This document shows, in pieces, positions 45,770-54,221 of a stretch of DNA of 64,000 bases (the stretch's first letter is position 1; every line of letters begins with the position of its first letter). The stretch spans positions 258,725 to 322,724 of the forward strand of contig JBJXGE010000070.1 of NCBI GenBank assembly GCA_046154185.1. The letters are read 5' to 3'. This stretch comes from JBJXGE01 sp046154185 (lineage in GTDB: Bacteria; Planctomycetota; UBA8108; UBA1146; JAJFFE01). Under the pieces are notes generated by a model, which did not search any database, was not told the origin of the DNA, and saw only the letters and a program-made list of their open reading frames with translations. Position numbers and translations under genes: made by a program.

Positions 45770-48700
45770 TCATGCGCCGAATTCTTCGCGCCGCACATTG
45801 TGCTTCTTGATGAGATTGGAGAGTTGCGGGCGGTGCACGCCGAGTGACTCGGCTGCGCGCGTGATGTTGCCGCGACTCTTCTGCAATTCCGCCGCGATAT
45901 AGCGCCGCTCGAGCGCGATCTTCGCTTCCTTCAGAGTGAGATCGCCCCGCGTCAACGCGGCGATCTCGCCCGACACGTCAAAGCCGTTCGTGGGGCCTTC
46001 CAGAACGAGCACTGGTCGAGCACTGATCCAGCCGTCGACAATGCGTCGCAGCTTCTCCGGATCCTCGAGCTCGACCGCTGCGTCGATCGCACGCAAACTG
46101 CATGCACTCAATGGACCACCGAGATGCCGCGTCGCAATGCCTTCGAGATCTTCTCGCACCGAGCTGGTGAGCACTTCGGCCGGCGGCAGGCCGGGGCCAT
46201 CGTACACAAAGCACAGCGTGTCGGCAGACAAGTAGGCGACCAACGCGGGCTCGATGGTGCCGGCTTGACTGAGTTCTTCCACAACCGGATCGAATTCGCG
46301 CCGCCCCGAAAGCAACTCATCAATGCCGAGCGCCTGCACGAGGACAACGCAGATCGGGCGCTGCGCGAGTCGCGCCGCGCGCACGACGCGCGGTAACTGC
46401 TCGCAGAAACCGAGTCGCGAATACACGGAGCTATCACGCACCATGCTCTGCGCAAATTGGCGGCGCATGCTCAAAAACTGCCCGCTCGCCGCCGCAAGCA
46501 AGCGCTCGAGCAATCGTTGATCGTCCGCCGTAAATGGATTCTGCGCGGACGGCCGCTCGAGATACAAAATGGCGACGACTTGCGCCCCGTCCAACATCGG
46601 CACGGCGATGAGTGAACGATTCTTGTAGAGCGGCCCTTCCGGCAGCGACTTCAACCGTTCCGTCCAACCGTCGTTGCCGGAACGCAGCACGGCGCCGGAG
46701 GTCGGCAGCTCACGCATGAGCGCGCCGATGAATTTGTTGGTCGCCATCCAATCGACTTCGAGCCCGAGATCACAGCTCGCAAGCACGCGCGGCTTGCCAG
46801 GGTCGCCAAACTCCGCCGAATTTCCGGTCTCCACCAGACAACCGGACGGCGCGGCAAGAATGAGGCGCGCCTCTTCGAGTAACTGTTCCGCCCAGGCGAC
46901 CGCCGATCCCTGGCGCGTGCTGATTCGCGCCAGCGCATCCAGGCAACGGTCGGCTTGCAACGTCGCGTTCTCGTCGTCTTGCAACGCCTTCGCCGGCACG
47001 CGCCAGACGCGATCCCCGCGCACGGCGTTGCTCGACTCCGTGTTGATCGCGTTACCCGTGCGGCCGGCCGCCTCTTTTTGAAAGCGGCGCAGATCCTCGT
47101 AGAAACTCTTCCGCCGTCGGTCATCGACAAACACGACCTTCATGTCATCGGGCAGCTTTTCGAGAATACGGTCCAAGATTCGCTCGGCGCGGCGATAGCT
47201 CTCGGCGGCCTCCACAAATTCCATGTTGCTTTGAAAAATCCGCGAGATGGATGCGTCGAGCTCCCACATCATCAACAAGTGCGGATCGCCGGAGATGAGC
47301 TCGAAGCCTTTGCGGAACGACTCTTTCGCGCGGTCGACATTGCCGCCCTTGAGCGATCGATAGATATTGCCCTTCAGCAAGAACGCCTGCACTTGCAATG
47401 GCACTCGTTGCACTTCCTCCGCGATGCGCTGGCCTTTCGTGATGAGCTTGAGCGCCGCTTCATACTGCTCACGTTCCATCAACAGCGCGCCCAAACCCAG
47501 CGTGGCGCCGGCCTCGCAAATCTTCTTGCCGCGGCGCGCCGCGATTTCGATGGCTTTGCGATACTCGCGCTCGACAAGTTTGTCGTCGCCCCGCAGCGCC
47601 ATCAGGTCCGCTTGCAGCCGATGGCCCTCTGCCTCGAGTTCGAGCAAATTGAATTCCTGCGACAAAATCAGAATCTGCTTGCACAGGCTGTCGACTTGCC
47701 GCAGTTCGCCGATCTCGAAATAGGCGCGGCCCAAGTGCAAGAACGCGCGCACCAAGCCGGCGGTATCGCCGAAACGCTCGCTGTTCTCGACGCTGAGCTT
47801 GAAGAATCGCAGCGCCTTTGGGTAGTCGCCGGCGTGCATATACAAACTGCCCTGCGAGTTCAGAGTCGGCGAAAGCCCCTTTTGATCGCCGATGCGTTCG
47901 CGCAGTCGCAAGCAGCGATTGAAGTACTCGATACCGCGGACGTGATCTCCTGAGTTGCGATACACCTTGCCGAGCATGTCATAGGCGCGGCTGAGCGCGC
48001 GCTGATCCTGCAGTTTGCGAATCGCGTCGAGCGCGCGAAACAAGTAGCGCGCCGCGCGAAAATAATTGCCGCGATCATAGTACACGCGGCCGAGCATGTT
48101 GAGCACGGCCGCGAGACGCACTTCGTCGCCGGTCTCTTCCACGAGCTCCAGCAGTTGCTGGAAGTGTTGAATCGCCGACACGTACTCGGCCTTCGCGAGA
48201 TGCGCCTCGGCCAATACTTCGAGGAGCGGCACTTTGACGACTCGCGCGTCGGTTGCCCCCTCGAGCTGCCGGAGGCCCGCAACCGACAAGTTGATGGCGC
48301 GCTTCGGATCTTGCCGATCGAGTCGCATGCGCGCCAGTTTGCCCGCGACTTGCGCGCGCACTAGGTCCGTGACGCACGGCGCGCACAGTTTGAGCGCGCG
48401 ATTGAGCACTTTGATCCCCTTGTGCGCCTCGCCCCCACGTCGATAAACCTCAGCGAGTTGGTACCACGCTTCGAGGCGTGCCTCCGGCGTTTGCGCGACG
48501 CCTTCCGCGATATGTCGTTTGATGTGTGCCTTCGCCACCGCGACATGCCCGAGCCGTAGTTCCAACCGACTCAATGCCAGCAACAGCTCGAGACGCCGCG
48601 CCAAGTGCTCGGCGCCGTCGAGCAGCGCAAGTACGTCGGTGCCGATTCGCGCGGCGATCGCCGGGGAATACGCCTCAGCGAAGTAGTAAGTCGCGGTCAT

Positions 48701-50458
48701 GCCGACTTCGATCGCACGGTGCGGCGCGCTCGACTGGCGAAAATGTTCGTAGATCTCAAAAGTTCGCACCGGATCGCCCGCGCGGATGTCCGCGGCGAGC
48801 GTGCTGCCGATGGCGAGATGCAGTTCTTGGCGCTGCGTCGCATCGAGAGCGCCGTAGACCCGACGCACGTAATCTTCGTGGCCGAGATAGAAACGCACGA
48901 CTTGCTCCGTGCGCTGTTCACGGACGAAGTCGCGCGCCGCGAGCTCCGCGAGCGCGGCGCCGACGCTGCCATCGTCGCTGCCGAGTAAATTTTCAAGAAA
49001 ACGAATCTGCACCGGACGACGCAAAACGGCGAGCACGCGAACGACTTGAGTTTCGAGTTCATTGAGTCCGCGCAGCCGCCGATCGATCAAACGATCGATC
49101 AAATTCGAAACGGGGGTGGCGCCGTCGGGAGCGACTTCGACCGTCCGTGGCTCGGCGAAGATTTCATCGAGCAACTGGGCGCTGATCTCGTAGCGGCGAT
49201 CCGTTTCGGTATTCGCACGCCCGGTAGCCGCGCCATCGATCGATGGCACCACACCGCCCTCTTCCGAAAGGACTCGGCAAATTTCGACGACTGTGAGCGG
49301 TGTGCCGGCAGCCGCGGCGTGGATGCGCGCGGCGACTTCCGGCGCCACTCGGGCGCGCAGAATCTTCTGGACGAGACCGTGAGTTTCGTCCAACGACAAT
49401 GCCGGCACGGTGAGATGCGCCACGAACGGCTCGGCGCGCAAGGCGGCGAGCCGCTCAACCGCCCAACGCACGAGCTCCTCGTCGCGCGCGTCGGGTTCCG
49501 ATTCGGTGCGCTCGAGATAGTCGGCGACGACCATCATGCGCTGGGTCGTCTCATCGAGCGTCGGACTCTGCGCTTCGAGACTGTCACTGATATATGCCAG
49601 CGACTTCCCGTCGCGCGCGCGGATTTGCTTCCAACTCGTTTCATCGCTCGCGCTCGGGCGTAGCCCGGGTTCGCGGCGGCGCAGCGTTTCGTCGAGATAC
49701 GCGTTGCGACCCAGGTATTCGAGAAAGTCGACAGTGCCGCGGTCGCTGCGGTGGAGGTCGTGGACGAGCAGCAAGAGCGCGCGATCTTGTGCGAGGTCGC
49801 CGAGCATCCGCACCAACGCGTCGAAAAGTTGAATCTTGCCATCGTCGCCGGGCAGCTCGGCCTGCGGAGGCGCGGCGCCGAGCTCGCGCGCGAGCTCCGG
49901 GAAGACGCGCGTCAGTACCGTCGCGTATTTATGCCAAACGATCGTCCGGTAGGGCGATTCGTTGAGCAGCTCCTTGGCGACCCGCAAGATCGGCTGGAAC
50001 GGGATCCCTTGGCGTTCAAAGCAGTGCACTTCGCGGACGAGCACTCCGCGACTCTCGGCGTGCGTCTTGAGCTGGGTCAGGAGTCGGCTTTTGCCGGCGC
50101 CGCTGCGCCCGCGCAACAACACTACCGAACGCGGCATTTCCGCCGCGAAACCACCCGACTCTTCGGGTAGGAGCGCGCGCAACTCGGCCAGGTCCGCGGC
50201 CATGTCCGCACCACCCGGCATCAAGGTTTGGTTGAGGAGCGCGCGCAGCTTCCGCAGCTCGGCCTCGCGACAGAGAAAATCGGGGGTGAGTTGAGAGCGT
50301 TCGCCGCCAAGGGCGTTCTGACGACCCTCAGCGTCCGGAATTCTGTCGGTCCGCTTCAATGACCTCTCCTCGTCCGCCGACCCACTGGGGTCGGCCAGTA
50401 GCCCCTTCGGAAAACCGGTCTCTCCGACGTAACAAAAACGGTCGCCGCAGCGCTCCAT
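45770..50458 (-). CDS. Giant AAA-ATPase/TPR/GAF regulator with Fis-type HTH
   Basis: About 1560 residues. Order of parts: an N-terminal AAA/Orc1-like ATPase (Walker A RGRSGAGKS, Walker B LLLVHDLHRSD), a helical region, about a dozen TPR repeats (for example RALSRAYDMLGKVYRNSG, LSPTLNSQGSLYMHAGDY), a GAF domain with SLIAVPMLDGAQVVAILYLER, and a C-terminal Fis-type HTH (NITRAAESLGVHRPQLSNLI). It is built like MalT/LuxR-type STAND regulators but with the HTH of NtrC proteins and no sigma-54 GAFTGA motif. It probably integrates protein-protein and small-molecule signals. The ATG at 50458 is a choice; GTG at 50518 in the same frame is possible. Confidence 0.85.
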   Translation of the reverse strand: MERCGDRFCYVGETGFPKGLLADPSGSADEERSLKRTDRIPDAEGRQNALGGERSQLTPDFLCREAELRKLRALLNQTLMPGGADMAADLAELRALLPEESGGFAAEMPRSVVLLRGRSGAGKSRLLTQLKTHAESRGVLVREVHCFERQGIPFQPILRVAKELLNESPYRTIVWHKYATVLTRVFPELARELGAAPPQAELPGDDGKIQLFDALVRMLGDLAQDRALLLLVHDLHRSDRGTVDFLEYLGRNAYLDETLRRREPGLRPSASDETSWKQIRARDGKSLAYISDSLEAQSPTLDETTQRMMVVADYLERTESEPDARDEELVRWAVERLAALRAEPFVAHLTVPALSLDETHGLVQKILRARVAPEVAARIHAAAAGTPLTVVEICRVLSEEGGVVPSIDGAATGRANTETDRRYEISAQLLDEIFAEPRTVEVAPDGATPVSNLIDRLIDRRLRGLNELETQVVRVLAVLRRPVQIRFLENLLGSDDGSVGAALAELAARDFVREQRTEQVVRFYLGHEDYVRRVYGALDATQRQELHLAIGSTLAADIRAGDPVRTFEIYEHFRQSSAPHRAIEVGMTATYYFAEAYSPAIAARIGTDVLALLDGAEHLARRLELLLALSRLELRLGHVAVAKAHIKRHIAEGVAQTPEARLEAWYQLAEVYRRGGEAHKGIKVLNRALKLCAPCVTDLVRAQVAGKLARMRLDRQDPKRAINLSVAGLRQLEGATDARVVKVPLLEVLAEAHLAKAEYVSAIQHFQQLLELVEETGDEVRLAAVLNMLGRVYYDRGNYFRAARYLFRALDAIRKLQDQRALSRAYDMLGKVYRNSGDHVRGIEYFNRCLRLRERIGDQKGLSPTLNSQGSLYMHAGDYPKALRFFKLSVENSERFGDTAGLVRAFLHLGRAYFEIGELRQVDSLCKQILILSQEFNLLELEAEGHRLQADLMALRGDDKLVEREYRKAIEIAARRGKKICEAGATLGLGALLMEREQYEAALKLITKGQRIAEEVQRVPLQVQAFLLKGNIYRSLKGGNVDRAKESFRKGFELISGDPHLLMMWELDASISRIFQSNMEFVEAAESYRRAERILDRILEKLPDDMKVVFVDDRRRKSFYEDLRRFQKEAAGRTGNAINTESSNAVRGDRVWRVPAKALQDDENATLQADRCLDALARISTRQGSAVAWAEQLLEEARLILAAPSGCLVETGNSAEFGDPGKPRVLASCDLGLEVDWMATNKFIGALMRELPTSGAVLRSGNDGWTERLKSLPEGPLYKNRSLIAVPMLDGAQVVAILYLERPSAQNPFTADDQRLLERLLAAASGQFLSMRRQFAQSMVRDSSVYSRLGFCEQLPRVVRAARLAQRPICVVLVQALGIDELLSGRREFDPVVEELSQAGTIEPALVAYLSADTLCFVYDGPGLPPAEVLTSSVREDLEGIATRHLGGPLSACSLRAIDAAVELEDPEKLRRIVDGWISARPVLVLEGPTNGFDVSGEIAALTRGDLTLKEAKIALERRYIAAELQKSRGNITRAAESLGVHRPQLSNLIKKHNVRREEFGA

Positions 50459-50613
50459 GGTCCGAACTGACAGACTTCGAATCCGCGCCCAGCCAGCATT
50501 TGCTTGAAAAACCGACACCCACGAACCGGCGGTAGACTAGCCAGGTCGCTGGCGTCTGTAAATATTTCGTTCGGATGGCGTGAACAATCAATACGGCGAC
50601 GTCAGCGTCAACC

Positions 50614-51951
50614 TCAATCGACGGCAGCCGATGCCGCGTCGACGGTCGGTGTATTGAGATCCCGAAAGGTCAACCGACCCAGCCGCTCGGCGGTCTCGGC
50701 TTCTAGGCTCGCGATGAGTCGGCCAGCCGCCGAATTCGCGAGATCGATGCCGGGCAAACGGAAGCCGGTGCCGGCTGGAAAAAGGCCGAAGACTTCGGCG
50801 ATGCCGCAGCGTTCGGGCGCTCGCGTCGGCAGGAGCGCGCCGCCGGCGGTGACCACGACGAGCTGCGCGGCGGATAGGCGGGAGAGCACTTCTTCGACCA
50901 TCTGGAGCGGAACGCCGCAGTCGCGGGCGATCGCGGCGGAGTCCGGCGCGGTCGCGGTCCGGCCCGAGAAGCCGAAGTAAACGCGTTCGAGCAACAGCAC
51001 TGCCAACACCGGCCGCGTGATGCGTTGGCCCTCGGAGCGCGTCCGGATTTCGCGCTCCAGCGTGGAGAAGTTCTGAATACAGTAGCTCAACTCGCAGCCG
51101 ACGAACGCGATCAGCCAGGAGAAATAGGCCCAAAGTAAGAACAGCGGTACCACGCCGAGGGCGCCGTACAGACTTTGGTTCGCCCAATTTTGCACGTACT
51201 GACCGAACAGCCACGCGCCGAGTAGCCAAACGATGGCGGCGCAGATCGCGCCGGCTGACGCGGCGTTGATGGAAACTGCGGCGTCCGGCAAGAACCGATA
51301 GACCAACGTAAACCCGAAGAACGTCAGAACGAGCGGCAACAGTGTGTTTTGGATCGCCGCGATTTGGAGGTCGTCGACGACTTGTGATTTGAGCGCGACC
51401 GACACGCCGAGAATCAGCGGGAGCGCGGTCAGAAGGAGCCAAAAAGTCGCGAGTTTCTTGAAGAACCCGCCGACACTCTGCACATTCCAAATCACCGAGA
51501 AGCTGCGCTGCGCCGAGCGGAACAGCGCCGTCACTGAAATCACGAGGCCAAGGACGGCCAGCGGTGTCACGGCGCGGCCGGCGGCGATCGGAGTCGCAAG
51601 GCTCTGCTTGATTTGCTCGAACGCAGCGCCGATTTCGCTTCGGACTTCATCGCTTTTCCCGAGCGATTGCATCCAAGCCTTGAGCGCATTGAGCTGCGCA
51701 TCGAACAGCTCGAGATTGCTGCGGAAGATCATAAAGAGCAGCACGACCAGCGGGATCAACCCGACGGTCGTTGCAAACGTGAGCGCGGACGCGCGTTCAA
51801 GTGCGAGATCGTGCGAGAACTTCCGGCCGAGCAGATAGAGCAACTTGCCGGCGTCGCGCACGCGCCGCGTCGACCAATGCCACGCGCGCTCGTCGAGTTC
51901 GAAGAGCGCCTCGAACCGGCGTTGAACCGCGAGCTTAATGAGCTGAAACAT
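50614..51951 (-). CDS. YihY/BrkB-family membrane protein
   Basis: A 445-aa protein. It has about six hydrophobic segments with the family motifs ERASALTFATTVGLIPL, RSFSVIWNV and LYGALGVVPLFLLWAYFSW. A C-terminal cytoplasmic region of about 150 residues reads like a winged-helix domain, a common extension in this family. It was once called ribonuclease BN, which is wrong; its function is unclear. The ATG at 51951 starts the conserved part and a GA-rich stretch lies upstream; the frame is open to 52041. Confidence 0.85.
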   Translation of the reverse strand: MFQLIKLAVQRRFEALFELDERAWHWSTRRVRDAGKLLYLLGRKFSHDLALERASALTFATTVGLIPLVVLLFMIFRSNLELFDAQLNALKAWMQSLGKSDEVRSEIGAAFEQIKQSLATPIAAGRAVTPLAVLGLVISVTALFRSAQRSFSVIWNVQSVGGFFKKLATFWLLLTALPLILGVSVALKSQVVDDLQIAAIQNTLLPLVLTFFGFTLVYRFLPDAAVSINAASAGAICAAIVWLLGAWLFGQYVQNWANQSLYGALGVVPLFLLWAYFSWLIAFVGCELSYCIQNFSTLEREIRTRSEGQRITRPVLAVLLLERVYFGFSGRTATAPDSAAIARDCGVPLQMVEEVLSRLSAAQLVVVTAGGALLPTRAPERCGIAEVFGLFPAGTGFRLPGIDLANSAAGRLIASLEAETAERLGRLTFRDLNTPTVDAASAAVD

Positions 51952-52153
51952 AAACTCTCGCCTCGCTGATGAACGACCAGCACGTGGGGGAAGGTCGATG
52001 CCTCGACGACTCCATCGATATCGACGGCGCACCACGCGCAAGATTCGGTTTCTTCGGCGATCTCACTTGCTTATCGTGCTCGGGCAGCCGCGCTGAACCA
52101 TCACCTGTCGTCGGGTCCCGCGTCCCTGACGACTGTACGCAAAGCTCATCTTC

Positions 52154-52831
52154 TTGCGCATTTCTGACGGTAGCTGGCGAAAGTCTATAGTTTGGGCCAT
52201 TGCGCTGGTAGTCGGCTTCGGGTGCGCCTGCGCGCTCGATCGGCCGATTTGGCAAGCGCTCCCAGATCCGCAATTGCGCACGAGCGAAACGTCGCGGCTT
52301 TTTCGCGCGGCGGGTCTGGTCACGACGCATGCGTTGTTCGCGCTAGCGCTCGTCCTCTGCGATTGGCCGCTCCGAACAACGCACGGACTCGGCACGGCGC
52401 TGCGGCGCGGGGGCTTACTCATCTTGTCGAGCGGATTGAGTGGCGCGTTGGCGGAGGCGCTCAAACTCGTCCTGCGTCGACACCGGCCCTTCCCGACTCG
52501 CATCGGTTGGGACGGCGAGTACTCGTACATCCCTTGGCGGGTCGACCCCTTCGATGCCGGTCACATGGGATTGCCGTCGGGTCACGCCGCTACCGCGTTC
52601 GGCGCCGCTTGGATGTTGTGCTTGCTGTTTCCACGGGCCACGCCGGTGTGGTTGTTCTTTGCGGCGGGCTGCGTCTACTCGCGGATCCTCGATCAGAAGC
52701 ACTTCTTGAGCGACGCGTATTACTCGATGGTACTCGCGGGCGCGGTCGCGCTGGCGCTCTGGCGCGCGGCGGGCGCGATGAAACTGGGATTGGTCAGCCG
52801 GTCAACTGCCGAACGCGAGCGTCAATCCTGA
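52154..52831 (+). CDS. PAP2-family membrane phosphatase
   Basis: A 225-aa protein with about five hydrophobic segments and the three PAP2 motifs: KLVLRRHRP, PSGHAA and SRILDQKHFLSD. It would dephosphorylate a lipid phosphate such as undecaprenyl pyrophosphate or phosphatidate outside the inner membrane. The start is doubtful: the only usable codon near the N-terminus is a TTG at 52154 without a clear ribosome site. A stop lies in frame at 52127-52129. A promoter-like CTGACG-16-TATAGT lies just inside the assigned start, so the true start could be lower down. Confidence 0.82.
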   Translation: MRISDGSWRKSIVWAIALVVGFGCACALDRPIWQALPDPQLRTSETSRLFRAAGLVTTHALFALALVLCDWPLRTTHGLGTALRRGGLLILSSGLSGALAEALKLVLRRHRPFPTRIGWDGEYSYIPWRVDPFDAGHMGLPSGHAATAFGAAWMLCLLFPRATPVWLFFAAGCVYSRILDQKHFLSDAYYSMVLAGAVALALWRAAGAMKLGLVSRSTAERERQS

Positions 52832-52851
52832 AAATTGGCGGCCGAGGGCCC

Positions 52852-52888
52852 AAAAAAAATCTCCTCACTGTCCCTACACAATGAGGAG
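52852..52888 (-). terminator. Rho-independent terminator (minus strand)
   Basis: Read on the minus strand, a 7-bp stem (CTCCTCA / TGAGGAG, loop of 14 nt) is followed after one A by eight T. On the plus strand the stem is preceded by the A-run, so it cannot end the PAP2 transcript. Its loop is complementary to that of the neighbouring hairpin at 52925-52955. Confidence 0.6.
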
Positions 52889-52924
52889 CTGTTTGGGTCT
52901 GAAATAAACGAGGAAAAAAGGGAA

Positions 52925-52955
52925 GCCTGTTCAGTGGGTGTAGGGACGAACAGGC
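52925..52955 (-). other. Second hairpin with complementary loop
   Basis: An 8-bp perfect stem (GCCTGTTC / GAACAGGC) with a 15-nt loop. On the minus strand it is followed by TTCCCTTTTTT, a weak terminator-like tail. Ten loop bases (52938-52947, GTGTAGGGAC) are the exact reverse complement of 52870-52879 in the first hairpin loop. AGGCCA at 52952-52957 could alternatively pair with TGGCCT at 52992-52997. Confidence 0.55.
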
Positions 52956-53346
52956 CATTTGGGTCGTGGTCAGTAGCCGCTGCGGCTAATCTGGCCTCCT
53001 TGGGTTGAGAGTTGTGTTTTCAAGGCTGTCACATCCTGGTTGCGCGAGTTTAAAAAAACCTGCCGCTTATCGAAGCGAAAGCCACGAGTCGCAAGTGCCG
53101 GCACCGACGCCCGAGGTCAACGATCCGACTTAAGAGTGCGAGTATCAGAAGACGGCCATCGCGATACGTCCGCGTCGTACAAAATCGGCAAGCAGGCTCA
53201 CGGCATCCGCAAACTGAAAACAGTCGCAGACTCAAACCCTGAGCAAAGACGCTTTCTGCCGAGTCAGCCGCCCGTACTCCCCTGGACTCCCCTAGACCCT
53301 GAGTTCGCCTGGGCCCCGATCGTGACAGGTCGCTAGCTGTGCGGAA

Positions 53347-53373
53347 TTTATAAGCTGTCGAATCACGGGTCAA
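53347..53373 (-). promoter_or_regulatory. Promoter-like site, minus strand
   Basis: On the minus strand TTGACC (53373-53368) and TATAAA (53352-53347) are 15 bp apart. This is shorter than ideal but strong in both boxes for such GC-rich DNA. It points into the gene-less stretch. Confidence 0.45.
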
Positions 53374-53518
53374 GAAGCGACCGCAATTTTTGCGAAATTG
53401 CCGACCAACGCGGGATTTCAGCCGGCAGGCGACGATCGTAAAACGCGGCGCGCCGACGTTCCGGGAGTCTCCCTCCCAGCCGTCGGCGCTTGACTCGTCG
53501 GGTCCGCGCGCTCACTTC

Positions 53519-53944
53519 TTACGAGTGGTGTCGACACCGATCCACGACTCGGGTGCCGGGCACCCAGATTCTCCGCTCGACCGTGCGGACGCGGCCCGGG
53601 CGATACACGCGCTCGTAGTAACCTTCGCGCACAACCACCCGAACTTCGCAACCAAACACGTCGACGATCTTGGTCCGCGCCGGGACCCAAACATCTTCGT
53701 AGTACCCGCGCTCCTCTACTTGCTCGCAAACCGTGCGGTAGTGGCCGGGAATCCAGCGTTCTGAGCATTCGCAGTTCGAGCGGTGATCGCGGTGATCACG
53801 ATACCGGTCGTTGTCGTCGCAGCGCCGAGAGACTTCGATACGGCCGCGGCCGCGTGCGCGACGATCGGACGCCTCGAGAGCCGGCGCGACAGCGAGCGCC
53901 ACTAGCAGGGCGGCGATCGGAGTGAAGAGCTTCGCGCTGGTCAT
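53519..53944 (-). CDS. Small secreted Arg/Tyr-rich protein
   Basis: A 141-aa protein. It has a signal peptide (about 1-25), then an Arg/Asp/His-rich stretch (RDHRDHRSNCEC) and repeats of W/Y-x-P-G-H/R-type strands (ERWIPGHYR, DVWVPAR, RVYRPGR, RIWVPGT). I do not recognise a named family; the repeated V-P-G pattern suggests a beta-rich wall or matrix protein. Four Cys could form disulfides. No neighbour clarifies its function. Confidence 0.6.
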   Translation of the reverse strand: MTSAKLFTPIAALLVALAVAPALEASDRRARGRGRIEVSRRCDDNDRYRDHRDHRSNCECSERWIPGHYRTVCEQVEERGYYEDVWVPARTKIVDVFGCEVRVVVREGYYERVYRPGRVRTVERRIWVPGTRVVDRCRHHS

Positions 53945-54221
53945 GGGTCACTTCCTTCCTGGGTCGGCCGGTTGTTTCGAAGGGTGGCCGATCTGACAGA
54001 AAGAACGTGCCCGCGGAAGCGCTATTCAAAACGTCGCAAGTGAGCAAATCGACGGGCGGAAGCGGCGCCGCAGTGGGACCGCCAGGCCTCGGCCTTTCTT
54101 CGCTCCCAGCCTGCTGGCACGCTCGGCTTCTTCCGCCGGAAGCTACCCAGCTCGACAGCAGGCTCTATACAATCGCTTCCAACAGACTCCCGGATCTCAA
54201 CGATGGAACTGGAGGAATGGC

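Larger units (their letters stand above)
52852..53340 (-). ncRNA. Candidate non-coding transcript
   Basis: From the promoter-like site at 53347-53373 down to the terminator at 52852 (about 480 nt) no reading frame of any quality starts; the first ATGs meet stops within a few codons. A T7 run at 53052-53058 preceded by an imperfect CGCTT/AAGCG hairpin could end a shorter RNA of about 290 nt. It does not look like tmRNA, RNase P RNA or SRP RNA. A 98-aa frame on the plus strand here (53040-53336) has no protein character. Confidence 0.3.

Noticed and set aside
46955..47953. 332-codon frame opposite the TPR part of the giant regulator
   Set aside because: Mirror of repeated TPR codons; no independent signal.
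52985..53010. Strong Shine-Dalgarno-like AAGGAGG on the minus strand
   Set aside because: No start codon at a useful distance and no open frame follows it.
53040..53336. 98-codon plus-strand frame in the gene-less stretch
   Set aside because: No ribosome site or protein-like composition; the region looks non-coding.
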